From Actinomyces timonensis DSM 23838 (GTDB lineage: Bacteria > Actinomycetota > Actinomycetes > Actinomycetales > Actinomycetaceae), in NCBI RefSeq assembly GCF_000295095.1, contig NZ_JH806632.1, positions 666,951-730,950 on the forward strand: a DNA stretch of 64,000 bases, given 5' to 3'. This document shows, in pieces, positions 1 to 10,977 of this stretch. The notes under the pieces are model-generated. The model searched no databases. It saw only the letters and a program-made list of their open reading frames with translations, and was not told the origin of the DNA. Each line of letters begins with the position of its first letter. Position 1 is the stretch's first letter. The translations under genes and the position numbers were made by a program.

Positions 1-1673
1 CGGGCCCTGTCCTCCCAGGCCTGCGCCACCTCGACCTCGGCGAGGGCCTCCACAACGGTCGGCTCGGTGTCGACGAGGTGGGCCGGGGCGATCGCGAAGA
101 TCTCGGAGACATCCAGGTCGGGGTTCTCCTCCTGCGTCTCGACGAGCTCGGCGACCTCCTCCTGGCTGGCCACGGCCGGCATGGAGCCGGGCAGGGGGCG
201 GCGGGCGGTCTCCTTGAGCCCGAAGATCGCCAGGAGGGCCGCTGTGGAGGTCCCCAGCAGCCAGAAGGCGGGCGCCAGGTGGCTGCCGGTGGAGGCCACG
301 AGCGCCTCCATGATGAAGGCGGCTGTGCCACCGAAGAGGGCGACGGCGACGTTGTAGGCGATGCCCATGCCGCCGTAGCGCGAGCGGGTGGGGAAGATCG
401 CGGGAAGGGAGGCGGCCAGGTTGCCGACGTAGGCAGCCGTCGGATAGGCGAGGAGGGTCAGGCCGAGCAGCACCGACCAGACCTCCTTGTGCTCCAGCAG
501 GAGGAAGACGGGGACCGCCAGGATGATCGTGCTGATCGCCGCGGACAGGAGGACGGGCCTGCGCCCCACATGGTCCGAGAGCCGACCGCAGGCGGGGACG
601 AGGAAGGCAACGAGGACGAGGATCGGCAGGGTGAGCAGGGGGCCGTGCTCGGCGTCGAGGTTGAGCGTGGTGGTAAGGTAGGTCGGCATGTAGGAGGTGA
701 GGGTGTAGCCCACCGTGTTGGCACCGGCCACGAGGATGATGGCGATTCCCAGTTCGCGCCAGTAGGTGCGCACCATCTCCTTGAAGCCGAGGGGGCCCTC
801 CTCCGGTTTCATGATCTCGGTCTCGACGGCCGCCAGATCCGCGGGCTCCTCGTCGTCGGCCTCCGCCTGGGCACCGCGGAAGGCCGGGGTGTCCTCGATC
901 CGGGTTCGCAGGTAGAGGGCGATGGCGCCCATGGGCAGGGCGAGGAGGAAGGGGATGCGCCAGCCCCAGGTGGCCATGAAGTCCTTGGGAAGGGTGAGCA
1001 TGAGCGCGGTGACGAAGCCCGCGCCCAGCGCGTTGCCGATGTAGGAGCCCCAGTCGAGCATGGCGGCGTAGAAGCCGCGGCGCTTGTCCGGGGCGTACTC
1101 GGTGACGAAGGTGGTGGCGCCGGCGTACTCGCCGCCGGTGGAGAAACCCTGGACCAGCTTGAGGCCAATGAGGAGGATCGGCGCCCACATGCCCAGGACG
1201 CTGGCAGGCGGCAGGATGCCGATGCCGAAGGTCGCCAGCGCTATCATCATGAGGGTGAAGGCCAAGACCTCCTTGCGGCCGAGGCGGTCCCCGAGCTGGC
1301 CGAGGATGACGCCACCCAGCGGCCGAGCGACGAAGGTGACGGCGAAGACCCCCAATGAGAAGAGGTTCTGCGCGGTGCCGCTGGCATTGGGGAGGAAGGC
1401 CTGCCCCACGAGCACGGCGACATAGGCGAACACGCCGACGTCGTACCACTCCATGATGTTGCCGACCACCGAGCCGAGGATCGCCTTGCGCAGCGCGGAC
1501 TCCTCGACGACGGTGACGTCGTCGGCGCGCAGCCGGCGCCGCCGCCGCATGTACGCCAGTCTTCGCTGCTCCCGGCGGATCCTCTCCACCTTGCGCTCCG
1601 CGCGCGCCAGCCCCATGTCGTGGGAGGGGCGGGTGTCAGTATGTTCATCCTGCGTTGTGGCCATATAGTCCAT
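1..1673 (-). CDS. MHS-family MFS transporter (ProP-like), 3' end beyond window
   Basis: Secondary transporter of the metabolite:H+ symporter (MHS) branch of the major facilitator superfamily, acting in the cytoplasmic membrane. About 557 codons are present and the frame is open at base 1. After a basic cytoplasmic N-terminus of about 60 residues come the family's WYDVGVFAYVA first helix, the loop motif GDRLGRKEVL, and QGFSTGGEYAGA, typical of ProP/ShiA-type carriers; about twelve helices can be read. A charged tail with ENPDLDVSEIF follows the last helix. ATG at 1673 is chosen because AAGGA lies about 10 bases upstream; an in-frame ATG at 1664 is the alternative. The substrate (proline, betaine, dicarboxylate or shikimate) cannot be told from sequence. 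Confidence 0.88.
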   Translation of the reverse strand, partial: MDYMATTQDEHTDTRPSHDMGLARAERKVERIRREQRRLAYMRRRRRLRADDVTVVEESALRKAILGSVVGNIMEWYDVGVFAYVAVLVGQAFLPNASGTAQNLFSLGVFAVTFVARPLGGVILGQLGDRLGRKEVLAFTLMMIALATFGIGILPPASVLGMWAPILLIGLKLVQGFSTGGEYAGATTFVTEYAPDKRRGFYAAMLDWGSYIGNALGAGFVTALMLTLPKDFMATWGWRIPFLLALPMGAIALYLRTRIEDTPAFRGAQAEADDEEPADLAAVETEIMKPEEGPLGFKEMVRTYWRELGIAIILVAGANTVGYTLTSYMPTYLTTTLNLDAEHGPLLTLPILVLVAFLVPACGRLSDHVGRRPVLLSAAISTIILAVPVFLLLEHKEVWSVLLGLTLLAYPTAAYVGNLAASLPAIFPTRSRYGGMGIAYNVAVALFGGTAAFIMEALVASTGSHLAPAFWLLGTSTAALLAIFGLKETARRPLPGSMPAVASQEEVAELVETQEENPDLDVSEIFAIAPAHLVDTEPTVVEALAEVEVAQAWEDRA

Positions 1674-1913
1674 GGCATTCCGATCCTTGCGCGGCCCCTC
1701 GGGTCAGGACCGCTCGTGATTCGGCGTCCGCCGACGCCGTGGAGCCGGGCAGCGCAACGGGCGACAGGGACCGAGAGGCTCAGGGAACGTCCGGCGCGCC
1801 GCCTTCCGGAGCGGGCCGGCACGCACCCGGCAGACCGGGCACGCACCGCCTCACTGCAGATCCGGCACGACTCCAGATCACACGAGGGTACAACAGCTGG
1901 TCAAAATGCCGCA

Positions 1914-1948
1914 GCGGGCGTCCGCCCCGGGAAAGGGAGGACGCCCGC
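1914..1948 (-). terminator. Hairpin terminator after the usp operon
   Basis: Ten-base arms GCGGGCGTCC and GGACGCCCGC enclose a 15-base loop, 23 bases past the usp stop codon. On the minus strand the stem is followed after a few bases by ATTTTG, consistent with an intrinsic terminator for the SLC45-usp transcript. Confidence 0.6.
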
Positions 1949-1970
1949 CGGTGAGACAGGTCGGTGGCGG

Positions 1971-2435
1971 TCAGGGCACGACGACGAGGACGTCGCACTG
2001 CGACTTGCGCAGGACCTGGACGGAGACCGCGCCGAAGATGCGGCCGAGCAGGGAGTCCACGCCCTTGGAGCCGACGACGACGAGATCCGCCTCGGCCTCC
2101 AGGGTGACCAGGGTGACGGCGGAGACCGCCGTCCCCTCGACGACGACGCCCTGGGCGAGGCCGACGCCGCGCTCGATGGCGATGTCGCGCGCCTTCTCGA
2201 CGACGGCGTAGGCCTCGTCCTCGGTCAGCTGGACCTCGTTCACTCGCACGTCGGCGACCTGCGCGGTGTCGGCGACTCGGGCTTTATCCCGGGCCGAGAC
2301 GGGATCGAATCCGGCCACGAGGAGCAGGGTGGCGTCGCACAGGCGCGCCATCTCACAGGCTCGGTCGATGACGTGGGTGTTCTCCTCAAGGTTGCCGACT
2401 CCGGCGACGATAGTGGTATAGGTCACGGATGTCAT
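1971..2435 (-). CDS. Universal stress protein (UspA family)
   Basis: Single-domain cytoplasmic UspA-fold protein of 154 residues, the usual length. It has the N-terminal YTTIVAGVG strand and the C-terminal nucleotide-binding pattern G-S-K-G then G-R-I-F-G-A-V-S, the G-2x-G-9x-G-S/T signature of ATP-binding Usp proteins. It follows the SLC45-type transporter gene with a 19-base gap and is probably co-transcribed. The GAGAGG Shine-Dalgarno abuts the ATG at 2435 with no spacing, but is 9 bases from an in-frame GTG at 2426, so the true start may be that GTG, giving 151 residues. A role in stress or starvation physiology is inferred from the family only. Confidence 0.85.
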   Translation of the reverse strand: MTSVTYTTIVAGVGNLEENTHVIDRACEMARLCDATLLLVAGFDPVSARDKARVADTAQVADVRVNEVQLTEDEAYAVVEKARDIAIERGVGLAQGVVVEGTAVSAVTLVTLEAEADLVVVGSKGVDSLLGRIFGAVSVQVLRKSQCDVLVVVP

Positions 2436-2454
2436 CCTCTCGTGTGGCGCCCGG

Positions 2455-3867
2455 TCAGGCGACGGCGGTCTCGGTGGTAGCCACAGCGGCGGCGCGCACC
2501 CTCGGGTCGGCGTCCTTGTCGGTGTCGATCCACTCGATGAGCAGGCCGGCGATGACGAGGAAGACTGCGACGAAGAGCAGGGCGTTGACAGGGTGGTTGC
2601 CGAGCAGGTTCTTGTAGATGAAGCCGAAGGTGAGGGTCTGAAGGAGCTGGGGGACGACGATCATCATGTTGACGACGCCCATGTAGACGCCCCGGCGCTC
2701 CTTGCGGATCATCTCGGTGACCATAACGTAGGGTACGCCCACGATTGAGGCCCAGGCCACACCAATGCCGATCATGGGCAGGTAGAGGACCGTCGTGTTC
2801 TCGGGGCTGCCGATGTGGGTCAGCAGGTAGAGGCAGATGGCGGCCAGGAAGAGGGCCGCGGTGTGGACGTGCTTGGGCCCGACCTTGTTGGCCAGCCGCG
2901 CCAGGAAGAGCGCCACGATCGTGCAGGAGATGTAGTAGACGACCATGAGGCCGGTGGCGAAGCCCGAGGCGTCGCTGAAGGCATCGGTCTTGGCGTAGTT
3001 CGGGTCGCTCAGGTTGACGCCGAAGTAGGCGATGGCGCACATGAGCCCGAGGTACTGCCAGAAGACGTTCATGGCGTACCACTGGAAGAGGTAGACGAGG
3101 GCCATCTTCTTCAGGCCGCGGGGCATCTCGACAATGGCGACGCCGACGTCCTTGACGAAGCCGAAGGGGCCCTCCTCCCTCTTCTTGCGCTCGAGCTCGG
3201 CGCGGCCCTCCGGCGTGGGCGGCAGCTCCTTGGTGGAGAGCACCGAGATGAGCACGGAGCCGATGGAGCACACCGAGCCCACCATGAAGGCCCCGAACAC
3301 CCAGTAGGGGATGCCCGCGGCGGTGGCGCCCCTGAGGATCTTCTCCAGAACCGCCAGCGTGCCGGCGGCCAGGGCCGAGCCGGCGCCGATGAACAGGGCC
3401 TGGGTGAGGAAGCCCTTGGCGAACTGCTTGGAGGGCAGGCGGTCGGCGATGAAGGCCCGGTAGGGCTCCATGGCCGTGTTGTTCGAGGCGTCCAGCAGCC
3501 ACAGGCACAGCACCGCCATCCACACGGCGGTCACGAAGGGCATGAGGAACAGGAAGATGGAGCAGCCGACGGCGCCGATGAGGAAGAAGGGCTTACGGCG
3601 GCCCCACTTGTCGCTCCAGGTCCGGTCCGACAGCGCCCCGATGAGGGGCTGGATGAGCAGGCCGGTGACGGGTCCGGCCAGGTTGAGGATGGGCAGCTCG
3701 TCGGGGGAGGCCCCGAGGAACTGGTAGATGGGCGACATGACGTTCTGCTGCATGCCGAAGGAGTACTGAATGCCGAAGAAGCCGACGTTCATCAGCAGGA
3801 TCTGGCCCGTACTCATCATGGGCTTGTGCGCGAGATCCACCGCGCCGTTCTGGGAGGTCTGTGCCAT
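2455..3867 (-). CDS. SLC45/GPH-type MFS sugar symporter
   Basis: Membrane transporter of 470 residues resembling the SLC45/plant sucrose-symporter group of glycoside-cation carriers. The diagnostic stretch is QPLIGALSDRTWSDKWGRR at residues 73-91, with NVGFFGIQYSFGMQQN in helix 1; about twelve helices are visible. The ATG at 3867 is chosen because AAGGACGACCT lies immediately upstream with good spacing; an upstream in-frame extension to 3999 has a composition unlike the protein and no ribosome site. The gene heads a two-gene unit with the Usp gene. A LacI-like palindrome at 4000-4013 upstream suggests sugar-responsive control. Sugar specificity (maltose, sucrose or another disaccharide) is inference from the family. 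Confidence 0.85.
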   Translation of the reverse strand: MAQTSQNGAVDLAHKPMMSTGQILLMNVGFFGIQYSFGMQQNVMSPIYQFLGASPDELPILNLAGPVTGLLIQPLIGALSDRTWSDKWGRRKPFFLIGAVGCSIFLFLMPFVTAVWMAVLCLWLLDASNNTAMEPYRAFIADRLPSKQFAKGFLTQALFIGAGSALAAGTLAVLEKILRGATAAGIPYWVFGAFMVGSVCSIGSVLISVLSTKELPPTPEGRAELERKKREEGPFGFVKDVGVAIVEMPRGLKKMALVYLFQWYAMNVFWQYLGLMCAIAYFGVNLSDPNYAKTDAFSDASGFATGLMVVYYISCTIVALFLARLANKVGPKHVHTAALFLAAICLYLLTHIGSPENTTVLYLPMIGIGVAWASIVGVPYVMVTEMIRKERRGVYMGVVNMMIVVPQLLQTLTFGFIYKNLLGNHPVNALLFVAVFLVIAGLLIEWIDTDKDADPRVRAAAVATTETAVA

Positions 3868-3999
3868 AGGTCGTCCTTGTCCTGGGCCCTGCGGTTGTCG
3901 GCGCCATCCGAAGCGGATGCCGTGCCTCCCGTCCGAGAGAGCGCTGTGCGGGACGGCGGGGAGTCTCAGGGGGTGGCAAGGCAATGATCTACCCAACAT

Positions 4000-4013
4000 G
4001 GCTAACGTTTGAC
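4000..4013. promoter_or_regulatory. Putative LacI-family-type operator
   Basis: GGCTAACGTTTGAC is an imperfect palindrome centred on AACGTT (five of seven half-site positions match). It lies 133 bases before the start codon of the SLC45-type sugar transporter. A central CG inside AT-flanked arms is the layout of LacI/GalR operators. No LacI gene is in the window, so the assignment is speculative. Confidence 0.3.
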
Positions 4014-4159
4014 ATGCCTTTAGTCTTACATTGGGTCGATCTGGGCATGGTTCAGGCGCACGATCCGATTATTCCACGGTATGTCTCGTGGAGCACTTTC
4101 AAATCCGAAGAGCCGTCGTCGTGCCTCCGACCCCGGCTCCCGCGGGCCCGCAGAACACA

Positions 4160-4192
4160 GGGGTGCCGCGCCCCGACGGGACGCGGCACCCC
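4160..4192 (-). terminator. Hairpin terminator downstream of clpC
   Basis: Perfect 11-base arms GGGGTGCCGCG and CGCGGCACCCC around an 11-base loop, about 150 bases beyond the clpC stop. On the minus strand a weakly T-rich stretch (TGTGTTCTG) follows. Confidence 0.6.
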
Positions 4193-4345
4193 AAGAAAAC
4201 TGCGTCGTGCTGAGAAGGCGGGAGCCCTGGTGCCGTGCCGCGGGCCCCGGCGTCGAACCCTCAGCGCGGCGCAGCAGCGCTCACGCGCGGCGGCAGGCCT
4301 CCGCCCTCCTCGCGCCCTCCTCGCCTCGCGGCCGGCTCGCGCGGC

Positions 4346-6907
<2,562 letters not shown>

Positions 6908-7035
6908 CGCGGGTTATCTCCTCGGCACGTGCGGTCGGTTGGGGGCGCGGGGGCCGCGCGCCCGATGAGGGCGACGGGCCCAGCGCGGGCACGTGCTGCC
7001 AAGGCTAACGGCGCGGCATGGGGGCCCATGCCCCT

Positions 7036-7053
7036 GTTCGCGGTAGGCGTGAG
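7036..7053 (-). promoter_or_regulatory. ClgR-like box upstream of clpC
   Basis: On the minus strand CTCACGCCTACCGCGAAC matches the actinobacterial ClgR pattern built on CGC-N5-GCG, including C-N-A between the half-sites and the trailing AAC; two positions of the degenerate corynebacterial consensus, as I recall it, differ. It lies about 130 bases before the clpC start. ClgR is a known activator of clpC in corynebacteria and streptomycetes; its role here is inferred. Confidence 0.5.
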
Positions 7054-7058
7054 TCAAG

Positions 7059-7079
7059 GTTGAGTCGATCCCGCTCAGG
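7059..7079. promoter_or_regulatory. HAIR-like (HspR) inverted repeat upstream of clpC
   Basis: GTTGAGT-N7-GCTCAGG has the spacing of the HspR operator (CTTGAGT-N7-ACTCAAG) with six of seven and five of seven half-site matches. It is five bases from the ClgR-like box, with a TTGACT hexamer between them on the minus strand. Confidence 0.4.
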
Positions 7080-7689
7080 AATGGCTGGGGATCGCGCAGA
7101 GCCTGCGCGGTTTTGGTCCAGTGCCGACCCACTGCCGACCCACTGCCGGTGCGGAGACCCACTGAGCCCCACTGAGGAGGTCCACCGTCCGCATGGCGGT
7201 CGCCGTCATGACATCGCGCCAGGCCAGTGCGTAGGGTGCGCCGCATGGAACACATCTCGCGCATCCTTGCCGGCCACGACGCCCCCGCGTCGTCGGCGAT
7301 GATCGGCCGCGCGCGGATGATGCGCTGTTGTCGCTGTTCCAGCGCCCGCTGCCAGGCCTGTTGATCCTTCCAGGCCCAGTCCGTCCAACCCTCGCCGCCC
7401 AGTGATGGGCCAGCGGCGATAGCTGGTTCGCGCGAGCGGAGCCACTGGCGGTTCCCGCGTCGAAAGCACCCCCAGATCCACTGGAGCACCCCAGAGCGCC
7501 CGAAGCACCCCGCTACGGGATGCTTCCAGCGTCTTGCAGATGCCCCAGACGGTCCCCGGATGCTCGGGGCGGCGCGGTAATGCCGAGCACGCTCCCGATG
7601 CGCAGGCCCCCGACCGCCTCCGCGGGCCCGCGCCAGCACCCTCATCAGGCCCGCGCCACCCCAACACCGTCATTCCACAGGAGACCACC

Positions 7690-8868
7690 ATGACCGCTTC
7701 CCCATCCGCCCCCTCCCCCGCTGAGGCTCCCTCAGCGGCCCCCACCCCCGCGGCCGAGGGGGCGCCCACCGCGCAGGCGCCCGCCGATGCCCCCGTCACC
7801 TCCGATAACGCGGCCGATATCCTCGCCGCCGATGACAGCGCCGACGAGCTCGCCGCCGTCGCCAAGCGCTCGACCACGCGCCGGGGCCTCCTCATCGGCG
7901 GCTCGGTGGCCGCGGCCGCCCTCGTGGCCGGGGGCGCCTGGCTCACACTGCGCCGCACGAACCAGGGCGTCGTCGGCGCCGCCGAGGAGATCCCCCTCGT
8001 CATCGGCGGGGACATCTGCGCCGCCCCGCTCTACGCCGCCTACCACCAGGGCTACTTCGATGACGCCGGGCTCAACGTCACCCTCGTGCGCACCCAGCAG
8101 ACCGAGGACACGAAGGACGGCGTCGGCGCTGGCAAGTACATCGGCGCCCCGGGCATCTTCTTCTCCTGGCTCGAGCCGATCTACAACGGCCTCAACGCCC
8201 GCCTGACAGCGGGCCTCCACGCCGGCTGCCTGCGGGTGGTGGCGCCCGAGGGCTCGTCCTACTCCTCGCTGGCCGACCTCAAGGGCGCCTCGATCGGCGT
8301 GCCCTCCCTGTCCTCCTCCGCCTTCGCCTACTTCTCCATCGGCCTGTCCGACGCCGGTATCAACCCCGATCCCTCGGCCGGGGACATCAGCTGGCGCACC
8401 ATCGACTCCGACTCCCTCGGCCAGTCGCTGACCTCGGGGGATGTCGACGTCATCATGGGCTCCGACCCCGGCGTCCTCCTGCCGGTCCTGGCGGGCACCG
8501 GCCACGAGATCGCCAACAACGACGCCGAGCAGTTCTGCTGCTCCGTCGTCCTCAACGGCGACTTCGTCTCCAAGCAGCCCGAGAGGGCCAAGGCCCTCAC
8601 CGAGGCATGGCTCAAGGGCTCGGCCTACGTGCCCGACCACATCGAGGAGATCGCCAAGCTCGAGGTGGACAACGAGTACGTGGCCACTGAGCAGGACGTC
8701 GTCCAGAAGGTGCTGCGCACCTACGGCTTCGACGCCTCCGCGACCCGCTTCCGGGCGGCCATCGAGCCGGGCATCGAGCGCTTCAAGAAGACCGGCTTCA
8801 TCTCGGCCGATGTCGAGGCGGGCAAACTCGCCGACGCCGTCTACGCCGACCTGGGGATCAGCCAGTGA
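7690..8868 (+). CDS. ABC transporter substrate-binding protein (SsuA/NMT1-like)
   Basis: Extracytoplasmic solute-binding protein of 392 residues for the importer encoded by the next two genes. It has an unusual 60-residue Pro/Ala/acid-rich N-terminus before STTRRGLLIGG and a hydrophobic segment (about residues 61-86), so it is probably anchored, or exported by the Tat route. The mature part begins EIPLVIGGDICAAPLYAAYHQGYF, followed by the LKGASIGVPS pattern and a DVDVIMGSDPG strand, typical of NMT1/SsuA-type type-2 periplasmic folds. AGGAG sits 7 bases before ATG 7690. Sulfonate, nitrate, taurine or a thiamine precursor are all possible ligands. Confidence 0.85.
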   Translation: MTASPSAPSPAEAPSAAPTPAAEGAPTAQAPADAPVTSDNAADILAADDSADELAAVAKRSTTRRGLLIGGSVAAAALVAGGAWLTLRRTNQGVVGAAEEIPLVIGGDICAAPLYAAYHQGYFDDAGLNVTLVRTQQTEDTKDGVGAGKYIGAPGIFFSWLEPIYNGLNARLTAGLHAGCLRVVAPEGSSYSSLADLKGASIGVPSLSSSAFAYFSIGLSDAGINPDPSAGDISWRTIDSDSLGQSLTSGDVDVIMGSDPGVLLPVLAGTGHEIANNDAEQFCCSVVLNGDFVSKQPERAKALTEAWLKGSAYVPDHIEEIAKLEVDNEYVATEQDVVQKVLRTYGFDASATRFRAAIEPGIERFKKTGFISADVEAGKLADAVYADLGISQ

Positions 8869-9923
8869 GCGCCGCGGCACGCGAACCCCAGACCGAGCGC
8901 CACGACAGCCCCGCCAGCGCTGCCTCCCCCACCGGCGCTGCGGGGACGGCGGCGCTGGAGTCCCGCCGCCGGGCCCTCGTCCGCGGCGGATCCCTCGCCC
9001 TGGCGCTGTGGGCGGCGCACCTCGTGGTCGTCGTCGCCATGCCGGATACCGCGCTGCGCACGGCTAGCCACCAGCCCCTCCTCATCGTCGTCGGGGCCTG
9101 GATCGCCGTCCTGGCGGTCTGGCTCGCCTGGGCTCTGGCCCGCCCCGCCTCCTCCGCGGCGGGGGCCCTGGCCCACCGTCTGCCGTGGATCGCGCTGGGC
9201 GGCGCGTGGATGATCCTGTGGCAGGTGACGACGGCGAAACTGGACTGGCTCTCACCGCCCTACTTCACCTCCCCGGAGGTCCTCATCGACGCCTTCCGCG
9301 GGGACCTCGACCTCATCGCCTCCAGCCTGGGGGCCTCCGCCCTGCTGTTCCTTGCCGGCTACGCGCTGGGCTCCGTGACGGGCTTCATCACCGGGCTGCT
9401 CATGGGTTGGTCGCGGCGGGCCGACTACTGGCTCCACCCGCTCCTGCAGACCATCGGCCCGGTCCCGGCCGCCTCGCTGCTGCCGCTGGCGCTGCTCGTC
9501 GCGCCGTCGACCTTCGCCTCCGCCGTCCTCATCATCGCCTTCGGGGCCTGGTTCCCCATGGCGACGATGACCCGCGCCGGCGTCCACGCCGTACCCCGCA
9601 GCTATATCGACGCCGCCCGCACGCTCGGCGCGAGCGAGGCCTTCCTCGTGGGCCGCGTGGCGATCCCCGCCGCCCTGCCCGACATGCTCACCGGCCTGTT
9701 CACGGGCCTGGGGACCTCCCTCGCCGCGCTCATGACGGCTGAGCTCGTCGGCGTCGACCGAGGCCTGGCCTGGTACATCAACTGGGTCAAAGGGTGGGCG
9801 GACTACCCCCGCATGTACGTGGGGCTCGTCGTCCTCGTCGTCTTCTGCCGCGCCCTCATGATCCTGCTCTTCAAGCTCCGCTCCTCGCTGCTCGCCTGGC
9901 AGCACGACCTCGTCCGGTGGTGA
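8865..9923 (+). CDS. ABC transporter permease (SsuC/NrtB-like)
   Basis: Integral membrane permease of 352 residues, longer than the usual 250-280 because two extra N-terminal helices (about residues 40-100) precede the core. The inner-membrane-component domain occupies the second half, with the EAA-type loop seen as DAARTLGASEAFLVGRVAIPAALPD cut short here: residues AARTLGASEA then RVAIPAALP. The GTG start overlaps the TGA of the upstream SBP gene (GTGA), which indicates translational coupling. It works with the preceding SBP and following ATPase. Confidence 0.88.
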   Translation: MSAAAREPQTERHDSPASAASPTGAAGTAALESRRRALVRGGSLALALWAAHLVVVVAMPDTALRTASHQPLLIVVGAWIAVLAVWLAWALARPASSAAGALAHRLPWIALGGAWMILWQVTTAKLDWLSPPYFTSPEVLIDAFRGDLDLIASSLGASALLFLAGYALGSVTGFITGLLMGWSRRADYWLHPLLQTIGPVPAASLLPLALLVAPSTFASAVLIIAFGAWFPMATMTRAGVHAVPRSYIDAARTLGASEAFLVGRVAIPAALPDMLTGLFTGLGTSLAALMTAELVGVDRGLAWYINWVKGWADYPRMYVGLVVLVVFCRALMILLFKLRSSLLAWQHDLVRW

Positions 9924-9929
9924 CCCACG

Positions 9930-10832
9930 ATGACCAAGAACGCGACCAGCGCCCCCGCGGCGCCCGACCCCGGGAGCACGACGAGCACCGCTGAGCGCCC
10001 GCGCGGCGCCGAGGTGGCGCTCACCGGCGTCACCCACCGCTACCCGCTGCACCACGAGCTCGACCACGGCTGGGTCCCCTGGGCGATCCGCCAGGTCTCG
10101 CCGGCCGCCCGCGCCCGCTACGAGGCCGAGGCCGCCAAGGGCTCCTCCCTCCACGTGCTCGACGACGTGACGCTCACGATCCCGCCCGGGCAGTTCGTCG
10201 CCGTCGTCGGGCAGTCCGGCTGCGGGAAGTCCACGATCCTCCGGCTCCTCGCCGGGCTGGAGACGCCCAGCCAGGGCAGTGTCGTCGTCGACGGCGAGCG
10301 GATCACCCGCCCGGCACCAGAGCGCGCCATGGCCTTCCAGGATGCCACCCTCCTGCCGTGGAGGACCGTGAGGGACAACGTGGCGCTCGGGCCGCAGGCG
10401 CGAGGGCGCCTGGCCATCGACCAGCGGCGCATCGACGCCGCCCTGGAGATCGTGGGGCTGCGCGACTTCGCCGGCGCCTACCCCTCGACGCTCTCCGGCG
10501 GCATGGCGCAGCGCGCCGCGCTGGCCCGGGCGCTGGTCAACCGGCCCCGGCTCTTCCTCCTGGACGAGCCCTTCGGCAAGCTCGACGCCCTGACCCGCTT
10601 GGGCCTCCAGGACGAGTTCGCGCGCCTGTGGTCCTCCCAGGCCTTCACCGCGATCCTCGTGACGCACGACGTCGACGAGGCTCTGCGCCTGGCCGAGCGC
10701 GTCGTCGTCCTCTCGGAGCGGCCCGCCCACGTGGTGGCCGACCTCGAGGTGCCCGCCGCGCTGGCCGACGCCCCCGCCTCCACCGAGTACCAGGACCTCA
10801 AAGCGCGCATCCTCGCTCTCCTGGGCCGGTGA
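9930..10832 (+). CDS. ABC transporter ATP-binding protein (SsuB/NrtD-like)
   Basis: Cytoplasmic ATPase of 300 residues energising the importer. Walker A GQSGCGKST at 94-102, Q-loop FQDATLLPW, signature LSGGMAQ at 188-194, Walker B LFLLDEP at 207-213 and the switch histidine in LVTHDVDEAL are all intact. The pattern FQDATLLPW and the overall order fit the nitrate/sulfonate/taurine ATPase group. An insertion of about 35 residues (HHELDHGWVPWAIRQ onward) separates the first strand from the usual L-x-V-L-D-D-V strand. It starts 6 bases after the permease stop, completing a three-gene operon. Confidence 0.9.
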   Translation: MTKNATSAPAAPDPGSTTSTAERPRGAEVALTGVTHRYPLHHELDHGWVPWAIRQVSPAARARYEAEAAKGSSLHVLDDVTLTIPPGQFVAVVGQSGCGKSTILRLLAGLETPSQGSVVVDGERITRPAPERAMAFQDATLLPWRTVRDNVALGPQARGRLAIDQRRIDAALEIVGLRDFAGAYPSTLSGGMAQRAALARALVNRPRLFLLDEPFGKLDALTRLGLQDEFARLWSSQAFTAILVTHDVDEALRLAERVVVLSERPAHVVADLEVPAALADAPASTEYQDLKARILALLGR

Positions 10833-10977
10833 GCGGCGCCCGCGCGGGGGCGGGGCCGGGCTGACATGCCAGCCTTGGTTGTCTGATATCCGTCGGTTAG
10901 AGTCCCCTGCCCGGGCCGGGCCCGGCTCCGCGCGGCGACAGCACAGCGCGTGAGCAAACCAGGAGGACACCACCAAC

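Larger units (their letters stand above)
3868..4345. other. Intergenic spacer between clpC and the SLC45 transporter gene
   Basis: This 478-base spacer holds the putative operator at 4000-4013, an AT-richer patch at about 3985-4090 that probably carries the promoter of the transporter gene, and the hairpin terminator at 4160-4192 downstream of clpC. I see no convincing gene in it. Confidence 0.6.
6908..7689. other. Long intergenic region between clpC and the SBP operon
   Basis: This 782-base divergent spacer contains the clpC control region (sites at 7036-7053 and 7059-7079) and a small direct repeat of GCCGACCCACT at about 7118-7140. The rest, about 7150-7680, carries open frames on both strands but no recognisable product, so I call no gene there. 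The upstream region of the importer operon shows no TPP or cobalamin riboswitch core that I can identify. Confidence 0.5.

Noticed and set aside
7244-7363. Short plus-strand frame beginning MEHISRILAGHD
   Set aside because: About 39 codons, Cys/Arg-rich end, no Shine-Dalgarno; could be chance in high-GC sequence.
6914-7645. Minus-strand frame upstream of clpC
   Set aside because: No protein-like features, overlaps the clpC control region, no ribosome site.
7400-7689. Possible riboswitch before the importer operon
   Set aside because: GCCACTG near GGTTCCCGC looked like a cobalamin-type core, but the other conserved segments are missing; no TPP core (CTGAGA) is found.
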